Assembly: GCF_021474405.1 (NCBI RefSeq)
Contig: NZ_JAKEIO010000023.1
Span: forward strand, 1 to 64,000
Length of the DNA: 64,000 nucleotides
Direction: 5' to 3'
DNA from: [Streptosporangium] indianense
Lineage (GTDB): Bacteria > Actinomycetota > Actinomycetes > Streptomycetales > Streptomycetaceae
Each line of letters begins with the position of its first letter. Position 1 is the stretch's first letter. The position numbers were made by a program, and so were the translations under genes. The notes under the pieces are model-generated. The model was not told the DNA's origin and did not search any database. It saw only the letters and a program-made list of their open reading frames with translations. This document shows positions 40,418-49,963 of the stretch, piece after piece.

Positions 40418-41575
40418 CTACCGCGTCCCGTCAGCAATACCGAGTACCCGTCGGGTCTCGGCGGCGATCTGCTGTGTCTCGCCGGTGGCGACCACGAGGA
40501 CCGGGACACCTCGCCCCGCCCGATCGATGCGTCGGAGGCCTTCCCGCATCAGATCTGTCAGTTCGGGGACGAGCAGCCCGCCTTGTACACCGAGAACGGG
40601 CAGGGCCGAGCAGATCTCCTCGCGTACCTCGGGTTGGTCCTCACCGATCTCACCGGTGAAGACCAGCGCGTCCAGCCGGTCCAGCGAGGCGGCCATCGAG
40701 GCGATGCCCCTGCGGCAGCTGAGTGTGAAAGTCGCCAGCGCCAACGCGGCTGCGGCATCACCCTCCGCGCGGGCGCGCACCAGGTCCCGGGTGTCTCCCG
40801 AGGTACCGGAGAGGCCGAGCAGACCGGAACGCCGGTGGAGTGCGTCATCCAATTCGTCCGTGCTCAGACCGTGCCGCCGTTGCAGCCACAGCAGCGCGCC
40901 GGGGTCGAGGCTGCCGCTGCGTCGGCTCATCACCAGGCCTTCCAGCGGAGTGAGGCCCATGGTGGTGTCCACGCTGCGTCCGTCCCGGACGGCGCAGGCC
41001 GAGCAGCCGCCGCCCAGGTGCACGAGCACGACCTGGAGGTTGTCGACGGGTCGGCCCAGGGCCTGCGCCGTCCTCCGCAGTGCCCACGCGTAGGAAAGCC
41101 CGTGGAAGCCGTACCGGCGCAGCTCGTAGTCGGCTCGCCATCGCTCCGGCACGGCGTACGTGCGCGCCTGCGCCGGCAGATCCTTGTGGAAGACAGTGTC
41201 GAAGCAGGCGACTTGAGGAACGTCGGGCAGGAGTTCTCGTGCGGCGTCGACCACCTGAAGGGCAGGGGTCACGTGCAGCGGCGCGAGATCGGCGGCATCC
41301 GCCAGCAGAGCCCGTACGCGTGTGTCGATCAGTGTATGTCCGCTCAGGTGCGGACCGCTGTGGACGATGCGGTGACCAACCGCCGCGGGAGCGGGCACCT
41401 CGCTGAGGAAGTTCCCCAGGTCCGCCGCCGCAGCGGGCCCCGGGGGCTCCGAGGAGTCCCGATCCGCCACCCGTTCACCGTCCGCCGCGAACAGAGCGAT
41501 GTGAAGGCTCGAAGAGCCGGCGTCGAGGACCAGTACGTGGCCATCACGGCTCTCGTCGGAGCGGTCAGCACGCAT
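40418..41575 (-). CDS. ackA: Acetate kinase
   Basis: A 385-residue acetate kinase (ASKHA fold), converting acetyl phosphate + ADP to acetate + ATP, a substrate-level phosphorylation step useful without respiration. Motifs: VLVLDAGSSSLHIALF (phosphate 1), GHRIVHSG, RRYGFHGLSY, VLVHLGGGCSACAV, TTMGLTPLEGLVMSRRSGSLDPG, FTGEIGED, and ATGETQQIAAET (adenosine). Slightly shorter than usual (about 400). Start: ATG at 41573-41575 with GGAGG upstream. No phosphotransacetylase or phosphoketolase gene is adjacent, so acetyl phosphate must come from elsewhere. Confidence 0.93.
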   Translation of the reverse strand: MRADRSDESRDGHVLVLDAGSSSLHIALFAADGERVADRDSSEPPGPAAAADLGNFLSEVPAPAAVGHRIVHSGPHLSGHTLIDTRVRALLADAADLAPLHVTPALQVVDAARELLPDVPQVACFDTVFHKDLPAQARTYAVPERWRADYELRRYGFHGLSYAWALRRTAQALGRPVDNLQVVLVHLGGGCSACAVRDGRSVDTTMGLTPLEGLVMSRRSGSLDPGALLWLQRRHGLSTDELDDALHRRSGLLGLSGTSGDTRDLVRARAEGDAAAALALATFTLSCRRGIASMAASLDRLDALVFTGEIGEDQPEVREEICSALPVLGVQGGLLVPELTDLMREGLRRIDRAGRGVPVLVVATGETQQIAAETRRVLGIADGTR

Positions 41576-42121
41576 CACACACCTCCAGTGCACCTGCGTC
41601 CTCCGGCACGGTGCGCCCGCCACGGAGTGCGACCCTGTGCCGAGGGTCGGCCTCGGTGGGAACCGGGTACCGACGACGTTTCGGCAGAGTCGGACACGTC
41701 GATCTGTTCTTTCGCCGCCAAGGGCGACTGCGGTGTCCGTCTGCCGGCGGATGCCCCCGGCGGTGCGGTGGCGCGGTGGCGCGGTTCCTCCCGCAGGCCG
41801 GAGGCGAGGGCCCGGGCCGGGTCGCAGGGCACCCCCCGGGGGCTGGCACCAGGACGGGCCGCGGGCTCCTGCCGTGCGTGTCCGCGTCGGGCTGCCTCAT
41901 AACCGTTGTCCTGCCGCCTGGTAGGCCTCGGTGATGTCGCGCCCCGCCGCTCTCCTCAGGCTGCCATCACGGGGAGGGATCCGCTCGTCCATCCGATCGG
42001 CAGTACGCCAGGCCCGCGGGCCGGGGCACTCCTGGCATGCTGAGGAGGGCGAGACTGCTTCCCGCTCCAGGAGGCGCGGCGCTCCCGGTCGCCGAAGCCG
42101 TCACCCACCCCGATGCGCGGC
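41576..42121. other. Intergenic stretch without recognised gene
   Basis: 546 bp between acetate kinase and the FUSC gene. Several open frames are GC-driven and show no family motifs. A minus-strand tail AGRDITEAYQAAGQRL ends near 41900 and might be a fragment of an unknown gene. No GGGCC-N4-GGCCC palindrome found. Confidence 0.4.
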
Positions 42122-44275
42122 TCACGATCCGTCACCTTCAGCCGCGGCCGCCCGCACCCATTGCTCCTCGCGAACGGAGCTGACGTCCTGTTCCAGGGGT
42201 GTGCGGCTCACTGCCGCCGCGAGGTCCTCCAGGGCCCGCTTCTGCAGTTGCGCCCCGCGTCGCAGCACCGGGCTCCGGTCCCCGGCCGTGCCCTCCCACG
42301 CGTGGAGCGCCTCCTCCACCCGTCGTCCCCAGTCCGGATTCCTGTGCTCGCGCACATCGTCTGCCGCCTGCGCGGTGTCCGCCTCCAGAGCCTCGGCCAG
42401 CCGCTCCGCCTCCGGGGCGACACGGCTGTCGGCCCGCGGGACGTGGCTCTCCATGAGCATCGCCGCCCGGTCAAGTCCCTTGAGCGCCTCCTGTGCCTCC
42501 TCCGCCTCTCTCGATGTCAGGCCTCTGGGGCCGACCGGTTCCTGCCTCGCCTGGTCGTAGGCCTCCTGCCAGGCGGCACGTGCCTCCCTGCTCGCCAGCA
42601 GGGCCCTGCGCATGTCGGCGCGATGCTCCCGGGTCGGTTCGGCGTAGCTGCGGAGCACCGCGGCCGCGTAGCGGCCGTCGGCGGCGAGCCAGTCCGCGAG
42701 CCGGCCCGGCAGCCGGGGGGTCTCCCATGCGGGGAACACCACGTACGCCAGCATGGCCAGGGCACCGCCGAGCAGGGTGAGCACCACCCGCTCCGGGACC
42801 GTCTGCTCCCATGCCTGGCCGCCCATGCCGAGCAGGAAGACGACGTACGCGGCAGTGAAGCACTGGGAGTAGGCGTAGCCGGTACGGAGCAGCGTGTACG
42901 ACAGGCCCGCCGCGACCACCGCGAGCGCGCCGAACACCTGGGCGTCCGGGCCCAGGGCCCGCACCATCCCGGTGGCGAGCGCGACCCCCGCCAGGGTCCC
43001 GGCGAGACGGCCCACCGCACGCGCGTACGTCCGGTGGAAGTCCGGCCGCATCACCATCACCGAGGCGATGGGCGCCCAGTAGCCGTGTTCCAGGGGGAGC
43101 CGGGAAGCGATGAGGTAGCCGAGCGTGGCCACCGCCGCCAGGCGGACGGCGTGCCGGAACACGGGCGAGTCCCGGCGGAGCTCACGGCGGACCGCCCGGA
43201 GGGCGACCGGGAGCAGCCTGAACATGGTCGGGCGCACCAGGAACTGGGCGCTCGCAGGGCCGGGCGGTGCAGGCGCCTTGGCGCGCGCTCCGCCGCTGCC
43301 GGCGATTTCCAGCGCCTCGGCGAGCAGTTCCACGAGCCGTTCGGCGGCCTGCCGGGCGGGCCCCTCCAGCACCTCGTCCTCCTCGTCGACGCGCAGGGCG
43401 TCCGCGCTCCGTGGCGGTATCTCGGCGGGAGTGCCGCGGCGGATCGAACGGGCGGCCGCGTCCAGGACGTCGGCGGCCGCACCGAGCAACTCCCGTGCTC
43501 GGTCCCGCCCGGGTCCCTCCGCCGGGGCGCCGACGTCCGGATCGGCGAGCGCGGCGACGACCGGCAGAATGCGCTCTGCGAGGCCCCGGGGGCCGTGGAG
43601 GACGGGGGGCCGGGTGCGGGCCTGTGAGGGCGTCACGGCGGCCGCGTCCCGGGCCGTCATCAGCGGCTCCGGGTCGAACGGCGCGATCGGGTCGTGCCGC
43701 AGCCGGCGGGCGTGGTCGGCCACGGCGGCCAGCGCGTCGGCCAGCGCGTCACGGTGCGCCCCCCAGCGGCGAATCGGGAACAGCAGGATCAGCAGGGCCT
43801 GCGCCACGCCTCCGAGCGCGATGACCCCGGCGTGTTCGAGGGCCCGCCCCACGCTCGTGGGCAGGGTGATGGTCACCAGCATGCTGCCGACCGTCGTCGC
43901 TGCGACGATCCCGGCGGTCGATCCGAGGGCCCACGCCATCCCCGCGGCAAAGGCCCATACGGCCAGCAGCGGGAGGAACGTCACGAGTCGCCCCGCCGCG
44001 AGGTAGCCCACGAAGGTGCTGAGGGCCAGACCCGCGCCCGCGCCGAGCGCGATCACCTTGCGCGGACGCCAGGTGCGCTGGAAGGTGGCGGCACCCGCGG
44101 AATAGGCACCGAGGGCAGCGGACGCCGCATACGCAGGGGAGACCAGCCACAGCGCCGGTCCGATGACGAGCGCCACCCCGACAGCCGTCCGCAGCGCGAG
44201 CAGGGGCTCCAGCCGCGTCTCCTCGACCGTGAGCCCGGAGCGCGCGACCTCCCCGAAGGTCCGCAGCCACCTCAC
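42122..44275 (-). CDS. FUSC-family (fusaric acid resistance-like) membrane protein
   Basis: A 717-residue integral membrane protein with two transmembrane blocks. The first (about residues 25-175) includes LLALRTAVGVALVIGPALWLVSPAYAASAALGAY. The second (about 365-510) has FRHAVRLAAVATLGYLIASRLPLEHGYWAPIASVMVMRPDF, the FUSC signature, and TLLRTGYAYSQCFTAAYVVFLLGM. Cytoplasmic helical regions follow each block. FUSC proteins resemble aromatic-acid effluxers (AaeB); substrate unknown. Start taken as the GTG at 44273-44275 just before the conserved region; an open frame to 44410 is low complexity. No clear ribosome site. Confidence 0.82.
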   Translation of the reverse strand: MRWLRTFGEVARSGLTVEETRLEPLLALRTAVGVALVIGPALWLVSPAYAASAALGAYSAGAATFQRTWRPRKVIALGAGAGLALSTFVGYLAAGRLVTFLPLLAVWAFAAGMAWALGSTAGIVAATTVGSMLVTITLPTSVGRALEHAGVIALGGVAQALLILLFPIRRWGAHRDALADALAAVADHARRLRHDPIAPFDPEPLMTARDAAAVTPSQARTRPPVLHGPRGLAERILPVVAALADPDVGAPAEGPGRDRARELLGAAADVLDAAARSIRRGTPAEIPPRSADALRVDEEDEVLEGPARQAAERLVELLAEALEIAGSGGARAKAPAPPGPASAQFLVRPTMFRLLPVALRAVRRELRRDSPVFRHAVRLAAVATLGYLIASRLPLEHGYWAPIASVMVMRPDFHRTYARAVGRLAGTLAGVALATGMVRALGPDAQVFGALAVVAAGLSYTLLRTGYAYSQCFTAAYVVFLLGMGGQAWEQTVPERVVLTLLGGALAMLAYVVFPAWETPRLPGRLADWLAADGRYAAAVLRSYAEPTREHRADMRRALLASREARAAWQEAYDQARQEPVGPRGLTSREAEEAQEALKGLDRAAMLMESHVPRADSRVAPEAERLAEALEADTAQAADDVREHRNPDWGRRVEEALHAWEGTAGDRSPVLRRGAQLQKRALEDLAAAVSRTPLEQDVSSVREEQWVRAAAAEGDGS

Positions 44276-44886
44276 GGTGTGAGCCCGATCGGAACGCGCT
44301 GCCGGGTCGCGGCGGCCTGGTCGAGGCGGGGCCGCCGGGCGAGGAAGCCTCCCGCCGGGCCCAGGAAATGAGCATCGGTGCATTGGCGACACATCAGCAT
44401 GCGGCCTCACCAGTCCCAGGATCTGCCTCGCACCGTACGCCCGGCGGGGTCTTCGCCTCCGGCTGGGCGAGGCATGCGGGGCCGCGGGCCGTCCTACCGG
44501 ACCGAACTCCGGCGGTCACCGCTCAGCCTCTGCCGGAACCAGGGTGACTGCCCCGCGTCACCCGGGACCGGTCCGCGGAGACAGACGGGCGGCGGTCCCT
44601 GGTTCCTCTCGCTTGCTGCCGTTCCCGTGTCCGTTCGGATGCAGGTCCCGGGCGTCGAACGAGGAGGGTGTGGGATGCGGTCCGTGGCTCTGGCATGTCT
44701 CTGCGGGTCGTTCACCCGGCTCAGGTGCAACGGCGCGGCCGACGGCTTGCGATGCGGAGTACCGGCGGCGTGCCGCCCGGGTCCCCGTCGGCCCTCGACG
44801 CGAAACGAGCATGCGCGCACCGATCACCGAGAACTTCGCATCCGGACGACCACCGACGACCACCGTGTCCGCGGCTCGGACCCCGG
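44276..44886. other. Intergenic stretch; one weak small ORF
   Basis: 611 bp. A 71-codon plus-strand frame from ATG 44675 is preceded by GAGGAGGGTG, but its Arg/Thr-rich composition has no family resemblance; I do not call it a gene. Nothing else recognised. Confidence 0.35.
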
Positions 44887-46020
44887 CTAGTCGTCGTGGT
44901 CGTTCTGAAGTTGGCGGCGACGTTCCTGTTCGCGCTTGGAGTAGGCGGCCGCCCGGATCGCCTCGTCGCTCTCCAAGCCTGATCCCAGCGCGCCGCCCAC
45001 GGTGGCGACCGAAGCGACGAACCAGGCCAGCGTCAAGTACTCCCCCGCGTGCAGTGGAGTTCGTGTCATGGAAGAGAACGCTTGGCCGTTGAGAATGAAC
45101 AGCGCCCACACCAAGTTGATGACCATCAAACCCACGTAGCAGACGAGCACGCCGATACCCACGGTCAGGACCGTCGAGGCGTTGTACAGCCGCGCCCTCT
45201 GCTTCGCCTCCGGTGAGCTCTCCGGTGATCGATGCCAGAGCTCCGCGTCTATGATCAGCCAGCCGATCATGATCGCGACAGATCCGACCGTGGCGATCAC
45301 GAGGCGTGGCGTGCTGAGGGACGTGGCCAGGCTCCAGACGGTGGAGTTCACAGTGGCGACCGCTCCCGTGGCGAGTGCGGCCGCCAGGGCTTTCGACAAG
45401 CCCGGCACCAACCGCCACGGCCGGTTGGCGCGGACCATACCGGCGAGCACCCGCAGGTAACCGCGCGGCCCGCTGACGACGTACCGAAGATCGTCGGTCT
45501 CCTTCTCATCGGGTCGGCCCTGGCCCGGGCCCGGATGAGAAGGGGCGAGACGATTGACGGAGGGCCCGGGAAGTGGCTGACTCCGCGAAGTTCCTTCGGC
45601 GCCATCGGTGTGCGGACTCGCCATGCCGAGCACGGCTTCTTCGACGGCCCGCCGGGCCCTCGTCTGCAGCCGCAGGCCCCCCAGTGAAGGAAGAGAGAGC
45701 AGCGCCAAGCCGTGTTCGTGATTCAGATCCACAGCGAGCTTGCGCCCGTGTGAGTGCAGCGGAAGGTCGGTGAGAGCCACGACGATGTCCCAGTTCTCCG
45801 CACTCCCACGGTCCTTGATCCTGCGCATCAAGGTGGGCGGGTCCTCCGTCCCCGAGGTGAAGGGCTCACTGACCACCTCGACCTCGAACCGTCGCCCCTG
45901 GCCGGACATGTCGGTGAGCCGATCAGGAAGCGTCCGGGCCAAGCGCTGCGCTATGGCCGTCGGCGCGTCCGGATCCGCCAGGAGAGCCACGACCGTCACG
46001 CCCTGGGACAATACCTGCAT
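44887..46020 (-). CDS. Hypothetical membrane protein with N-terminal soluble domain and four TM helices
   Basis: A 377-residue protein of unknown function. Residues 1-150 form a soluble part (VTVVALLADPDAPTAIAQRLARTLPDRL, WDIVVALTDLPLHSHGRKLAVDLN). A Pro-rich linker follows, then about four hydrophobic helices: LSKALAAALATGAVATVNS, LVIATVGSVAIMIGWLIID, LTVGIGVLVCYVGLMVINLVWALFIL, LTLAWFVASVATVGGALGSGL. A charged Arg/Gln-rich tail ends the protein. Start: ATG at 46018-46020 with GAGGAGGGTCC upstream. Not recognised further; no operon partner. Confidence 0.82.
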   Translation of the reverse strand: MQVLSQGVTVVALLADPDAPTAIAQRLARTLPDRLTDMSGQGRRFEVEVVSEPFTSGTEDPPTLMRRIKDRGSAENWDIVVALTDLPLHSHGRKLAVDLNHEHGLALLSLPSLGGLRLQTRARRAVEEAVLGMASPHTDGAEGTSRSQPLPGPSVNRLAPSHPGPGQGRPDEKETDDLRYVVSGPRGYLRVLAGMVRANRPWRLVPGLSKALAAALATGAVATVNSTVWSLATSLSTPRLVIATVGSVAIMIGWLIIDAELWHRSPESSPEAKQRARLYNASTVLTVGIGVLVCYVGLMVINLVWALFILNGQAFSSMTRTPLHAGEYLTLAWFVASVATVGGALGSGLESDEAIRAAAYSKREQERRRQLQNDHDD

Positions 46021-46239
46021 GACCGGACCCTCCTCATCGGCTGCCCCGCCGGTGCCGAGTGCCCACAGACACCGCCGCGGTAACGTCCACGTCACGTGAC
46101 AGGCCGGCCTCCGCCTGCGGGTGCGGCACGGCCGGATCTCCCGAGCACACACCGCACGCCGCGCCACCTGCCACCCCGCTTCGGTATCCGCCCGAGCGCC
46201 GGAATCCTGATCCGCTCATGTTCTGGGCGCCTCACGGGC

Positions 46240-46632
46240 TCAGTCCGCGAGATCGGCCTTGCCGAACAGGACCGCGTAACCGGAGGGGAGTTGGCTGATG
46301 ATCTGATTCAGTTCTCCGCCGGTGACAGCGTCGGCAACGGTGGTCAGGACGGCGCTGGCGTCCCACTGTGCAGTACGCGGCCGGGCACCGGTGCGCTCGG
46401 CGACCCGGCGGTAGAACTCTTCGATCCCGAAGCTCTGCGCCTGCTGCGGCGTGGCATGGTCCAGGACCTGTCCCAGCGGGCCGGGCAGCTGGGATGCGAG
46501 GTCCTTGACCTCTCCCGGGCTGATCCGCTGGGCCAGCACTTCCAGCACAGCGTTGGTGACGTCCGCGGCTTCGCTCTGGTCCTTGTACTCGCCTCGCTCG
46601 CGTACGTGGGCGAGGAACCCGTCGTATTTCAT
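46240..46632 (-). CDS. DUF2267 domain protein
   Basis: A 130-residue DUF2267 protein: YDGFLAHVRERGEYKDQSEAADVTNAVLEVLAQRI, SPGEVKDLASQLPGPLGQVL, FYRRVAERTGARPRTAQ, GGELNQIISQLPSGYAVLF. These small, helical, acidic proteins are common in streptomycete stress loci and have no assigned activity. It shares the repeat plan of the protein at 60978-61358. Start: ATG at 46630-46632 with GGAGGAGG upstream. Confidence 0.9.
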   Translation of the reverse strand: MKYDGFLAHVRERGEYKDQSEAADVTNAVLEVLAQRISPGEVKDLASQLPGPLGQVLDHATPQQAQSFGIEEFYRRVAERTGARPRTAQWDASAVLTTVADAVTGGELNQIISQLPSGYAVLFGKADLAD

Positions 46633-46908
46633 CGCTGCCTCCTCCTGCCGCGGTCACCGCTGGTCATGGGAATCGCCCGGTGCGCTGTCGGGTCGGCCGC
46701 GTCCGTCCGTCGGCGCGTAGCTGCCGCCGGCAGGGCTGCATGGGGGGCGTGACAAGCCGGCATGAGCCCTGTCCCCATCCTCCATGAGGGCGATGCGATG
46801 CTCTGGCGCCGCGCGCGTGGGTGCGGAGCAGAGGGAAGCAAGCGTTGTCGACCCTCGCCGGTCCGGCCGCGGTTCCGGGCGGGTGTCCGCAACCGCGGGG
46901 TTCGCGTC

Positions 46909-47406
46909 TCAGCCGCTGCTCCCGGTGTTTTCGCCGGTCTCGCTGATCTCGACGTGCCGAGGCTTGGCGACCTCGGCCTTGGGGACGGTGATGGTGAGCA
47001 CCCCGTCCGACATCTGCGCACTGATCTTTTCGGTGTCGACCTCTCCGGGAAGCCGCAGCCGGTACTCGAAGGCTCCGGTGCGGCGGGTGCTCCGGCGCAG
47101 GACGCCTTTGCGTTCCTTCTCCTTGATCTCTCCGGTGACCACCACCTCCTGGCCGTTCGCTTCGATGTCGATGTCCTTGCTCTTCACGCCGGGGAGTTCG
47201 ATCTCGACGTGGAAGGAGTCGTCGGACTCCGTGACATCCGCCAGGGGCGTCCACGCGACGGCGGTCGCCGCGCCTCCCACCGTGGATTCGATCAACCCGC
47301 TCATCTCGCTGAGCAGTTGGTCGAACTCCGTCAGCGGATTGCGTGCCCAGCCAAGCGGCCTGGCCTGCATGGCGGCACCTCGGTGGTGCCGGACGGGCGT
47401 GGCCAT
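46909..47406 (-). CDS. hsp20: Hsp20/alpha-crystallin small heat-shock protein
   Basis: A 165-residue Hsp20 of Streptomyces Hsp18 type: N-terminal PLGWARNPLTEFDQLLSEMSGLIE, crystallin domain about 50-145 (PLADVTESDDSFHVEIELPGVKSKDIDIEANGQEVVVTGE, AFEYRLRLPGEVDTEKISAQMSDGVLTITVPK), and a short tail with EISETGE. ATP-independent holdase. Start taken as the second of two close ATGs (47404-47406), which has GGAGG 8 nt upstream; ATG at 47412 is too close to that site. It is the last gene of the long chaperone/redox run, 47 bp after the FAD oxidoreductase gene. Confidence 0.92.
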   Translation of the reverse strand: MATPVRHHRGAAMQARPLGWARNPLTEFDQLLSEMSGLIESTVGGAATAVAWTPLADVTESDDSFHVEIELPGVKSKDIDIEANGQEVVVTGEIKEKERKGVLRRSTRRTGAFEYRLRLPGEVDTEKISAQMSDGVLTITVPKAEVAKPRHVEISETGENTGSSG

Positions 47407-47453
47407 TGCCATCGCCTCCCTCTCCTTTGCGTGATCTCGTCGCCCGCTGGGTG

Positions 47454-49235
47454 TCATCCGAGCCAAGCGGACTCCTTCGGACGGGTGTGCGGGGAGCTGT
47501 CGGTGCCGCCGGGCGCGGCCGAGTGACCCAGGTAGCGGTGCACGAAGTGGATGCTCATCGCGCCTTCGCCGACCGCGGAGGCCACGCGTTTCACCGAGCC
47601 GCTGCGGACGTCGCCGGCGGCGAATACGCCAGGCAGGCTGGTCTCCAGCGTCAGGCAGTCGCGGCCCTGGCTCTGCCACAGCCCGGGGGCGGAACAGGCC
47701 TGCGCCTCCGCCCCGGTGAGCACGAAGCCGCGCGCGTCGAGGGCGAGCGCGTCGGACAGCCACTGGGTGTGGGGTTCGGCGCCGGTGAAGACGAACAGGG
47801 CCCGCACCGCGAGCTGCCGATGCTCGCCCGTACGGTGGTCGACCACGGTGACCGCCTCCAGCACCTTGTCGCCGAGTGCCTCGGTCACCTCGGTGCGCAG
47901 CAGCACGCGCACCCGCGGATGGCGCTCGACCTGATCGATCAGGTAGCGGGACATGTGTGCCTCGAGGCTCGGCCCGCGGACGAGCAGATACACCTGCGGT
48001 GCGTACCCGGCCAGGAAGAGTACGGCCTGGCCCGCGGAGTTGCCGCCGCCGACGACGGCCACCGGGTCGGTGCGGCACTGCTGGGCTTCGTAGACGGTCG
48101 CCGAGTAGTGGACGCTCGTTCCCTCCAGGCGTTCGATGCCGGGCACGTGGAGGCGGCGGTAGCGGGCGCCGGTGGCCAGGACGACGGTGCGGGCGGTGAT
48201 CTCGCTGCCGTCGTCGAACCCGACGGCGTAGTGGCCGTCCCGCGGTTCGAGGCGGGCTGCCTCCGCCGGGACGCTGATCCGGGCGCCGAACTTGTCGGCC
48301 TGGAGCACGGCGCGGTCGGTGAGTTCGGCGCCGGAGATGCCGGAGGGGAAGCCGAGCAGATTCTCGATGCGGGACGACGTCCCGGCCTGGCCGCCGCTGG
48401 CCATGGCCTCGACCACGGTCGTGTCCAGACCCTCCGAGGCGGCGTTCACCGCGGCGGCGAGGCCGGCGGGTCCGGAGCCGACGATCAGCAGATCGCCGTG
48501 ATGATTCCCCGCAGGCAGCGAGGGCAGGCCCATGAGCCGGGCCAGTTCCGCGTTACTGGGGTTGCGCAACAGAGTGGTGTCCCGCCAGATGACGAGCGGT
48601 GTCTCCTCCGGGCCTACGCCGAAGCGGCGCAGCAGCTCCTCGGCCTCCTCGTCGGTCTCCAGATCGATCCAGCGGTACGGCAGCCGGTTGCGGGCGGCGA
48701 ACTCACGCAGCCGCCGGGTGTCGGGCGAATAGCGCGAGCCGACGATGCGGAAACCGGCGCCCTGCCCGACGAGCAGGGCACGGCGGCCGAGGCAGGCGCG
48801 CAGCACCAGGTCGCCGAGGACGGAGTCCCGGGTCACCAGGTCACGCAGCTGATCCATGGACAGGGCGAGGACCTCTCCGGGGTCCCTGACCGTAGCGGTG
48901 TAGAACGCCACCTGGCCCTTCAGGAGGCCGAGTTCGCCGATGAAGCGGCCGGGGCCGTGCACACGCAGCAGACGTTCGTCGGGCGTGCCGTAGTCCTCGA
49001 CGATGGCGACCGAGCCGCTGAGGACGACGTAGAACGTCTCGCATCGCTCCCCCTCCCGGATCAGCACATCGCCGGCGTCGACTGCGCGCCGCCGGCCACG
49101 CTGCGCCAGGCGGTCGATCTGGTCCTCCGGCAGGCGGGGATAGGCGCCGTAGATGTCGGCGGTCTCGAAGGGGACGCTCTCCTCCGTCTCGTCCGGCCCC
49201 TGCGCTGCGCTTGGCCGCGTCTCGTCGCCGGACAT
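47454..49235 (-). CDS. cNMP-binding domain fused to thioredoxin-reductase-like FAD oxidoreductase
   Basis: A 593-residue fusion. Residues about 30-150 are a Crp-type cNMP domain (GDVLIREGERCETFYVVLSGSVAIVEDYG, GRFIGELGLLKGQVAFYTATVRDPGEVLAL). About 160-240 are a thioredoxin/glutaredoxin-like segment without cysteines (RWIDLETDEEAEELLRRFGV, TPLVIWRDTTLLRNPS). About 255-570 are a TrxR-like FAD/NAD(P) module (LLIVGSGPAGLAAAVNAASEGL, VAVVGGGNSAGQAVLFLAG, GVFAAGDVRSGSVKR). The CxxC redox pair of true TrxR is absent. Start ATG at 49235 overlaps the stop of the zinc-finger gene (TGATG). Confidence 0.9.
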   Translation of the reverse strand: MSGDETRPSAAQGPDETEESVPFETADIYGAYPRLPEDQIDRLAQRGRRRAVDAGDVLIREGERCETFYVVLSGSVAIVEDYGTPDERLLRVHGPGRFIGELGLLKGQVAFYTATVRDPGEVLALSMDQLRDLVTRDSVLGDLVLRACLGRRALLVGQGAGFRIVGSRYSPDTRRLREFAARNRLPYRWIDLETDEEAEELLRRFGVGPEETPLVIWRDTTLLRNPSNAELARLMGLPSLPAGNHHGDLLIVGSGPAGLAAAVNAASEGLDTTVVEAMASGGQAGTSSRIENLLGFPSGISGAELTDRAVLQADKFGARISVPAEAARLEPRDGHYAVGFDDGSEITARTVVLATGARYRRLHVPGIERLEGTSVHYSATVYEAQQCRTDPVAVVGGGNSAGQAVLFLAGYAPQVYLLVRGPSLEAHMSRYLIDQVERHPRVRVLLRTEVTEALGDKVLEAVTVVDHRTGEHRQLAVRALFVFTGAEPHTQWLSDALALDARGFVLTGAEAQACSAPGLWQSQGRDCLTLETSLPGVFAAGDVRSGSVKRVASAVGEGAMSIHFVHRYLGHSAAPGGTDSSPHTRPKESAWLG

Positions 49236-49498
49236 CACACGAACGCCTCGTGGACGAAACACCACCGCCAGTCCTCGCCGGGCTCCAGCGACGCCGCGAT
49301 CGGATGGCCGTCGGTGGCGGCGTGACGGCGCGCGTGCCGGTTCGGCGAGGAATCGCAGCAGCCGACGTGGCCGCAGGTCAGGCAGAGCCTCAGGTGGACC
49401 CACGGGGAGCCGAGCAGCAGACACTCCTGACACCCTTCGGGGGTCAGTGGCTGGACCGGCCGGACCAGCGCGAGGTGGGGGTCGGTTCGTACGGTCAT
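49235..49498 (-). CDS. UBP-type zinc finger protein
   Basis: An 87-residue zf-UBP domain protein: CQECLLLGSPWVHLRLCLTCGHVGCCDSSPNRHARRHAATDGHPI with the Cys/His zinc ligands, then EDWRWCFVHEAF. In eukaryotes this fold binds ubiquitin C-termini. Bacterial actinomycete copies are usually next to FAD oxidoreductases, as here, and their ligand is unknown. Its stop overlaps the downstream start, and the thioredoxin gene ends 6 bp upstream, so it is translated as part of the operon. Confidence 0.9.
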   Translation of the reverse strand: MTVRTDPHLALVRPVQPLTPEGCQECLLLGSPWVHLRLCLTCGHVGCCDSSPNRHARRHAATDGHPIAASLEPGEDWRWCFVHEAFV

Positions 49499-49504
49499 GG
49501 CTGT

Positions 49505-49963
49505 TCACCCTTTCCCGGCCGGTTCGCGGCCGGCGATCGACTGCTCCACCCACCGCCGCAGGACAGGGGCAGGTGCGGCACCCGCCTGCCGGGCGATGGT
49601 CTGCCCTTTGTCGAGAACCAGCAGTGTCGGTACCGCCTGGACCTCGAACCGCTGCGCCAGCCGCGGGTTCTTGTCGATGTCGACCTTGACCAGCTTGATC
49701 TCTCCCGCGAGATCGGCGGCGACCTTCTCCAGCGCGGGGCTCACCATGCGGCAGGGGCCGCACCAGGTGGCCCACAGGTCGACGACGACGGGCACGGTGG
49801 CCCGCTCGACGACCTCGGTGAAGTCGTCGTCGCCCGCGTCGGCCGTCCACGGCAGGGGCTGCTTGCAGTTGCCACACCTGGGCCGGCCCTCGGCGGCCAC
49901 AGGCACCCGGTTCTTGCGCCCGCAGTGCGGGCACGTGACGTTCGTGGCCTGAACAGTGCTCAT
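49505..49963 (-). CDS. trxC: Thioredoxin with N-terminal zinc ribbon (Trx2/TrxC type)
   Basis: A 152-residue thioredoxin. Residues about 9-37 form a zinc ribbon ([31 protein letters not shown]), and 45-150 the thioredoxin fold with active site [13 protein letters not shown] and cis-Pro [10 protein letters not shown]. This layout is that of E. coli Trx2, an oxidative-stress thioredoxin. It overlaps the clpB stop by ATGA (49960-49963). Its reductase partner is uncertain, because the neighbouring TrxR-like protein lacks the CxxC pair. Confidence 0.93.
   Translation of the reverse strand: MSTVQATNVTCPHCGRKNRVPVAAEGRPRCGNCKQPLPWTADAGDDDFTEVVERATVPVVVDLWATWCGPCRMVSPALEKVAADLAGEIKLVKVDIDKNPRLAQRFEVQAVPTLLVLDKGQTIARQAGAAPAPVLRRWVEQSIAGREPAGKG

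Noticed and set aside
44478-44500. GGCCGCGGGCC with CCTACC upstream of the FUSC gene as another OsdR-type operator
   Set aside because: Centre is 3 rather than 4 bases, the right arm is broken, and it lies over 200 bp from the start; chance occurrence is likely at this GC content.
44675-44890. 71-codon small ORF with a good ribosome binding site
   Set aside because: No recognisable domain, Arg/Thr-rich composition typical of spurious frames, and it ends just before the stop of the convergent membrane protein gene. Left as a note in the intergenic entry.
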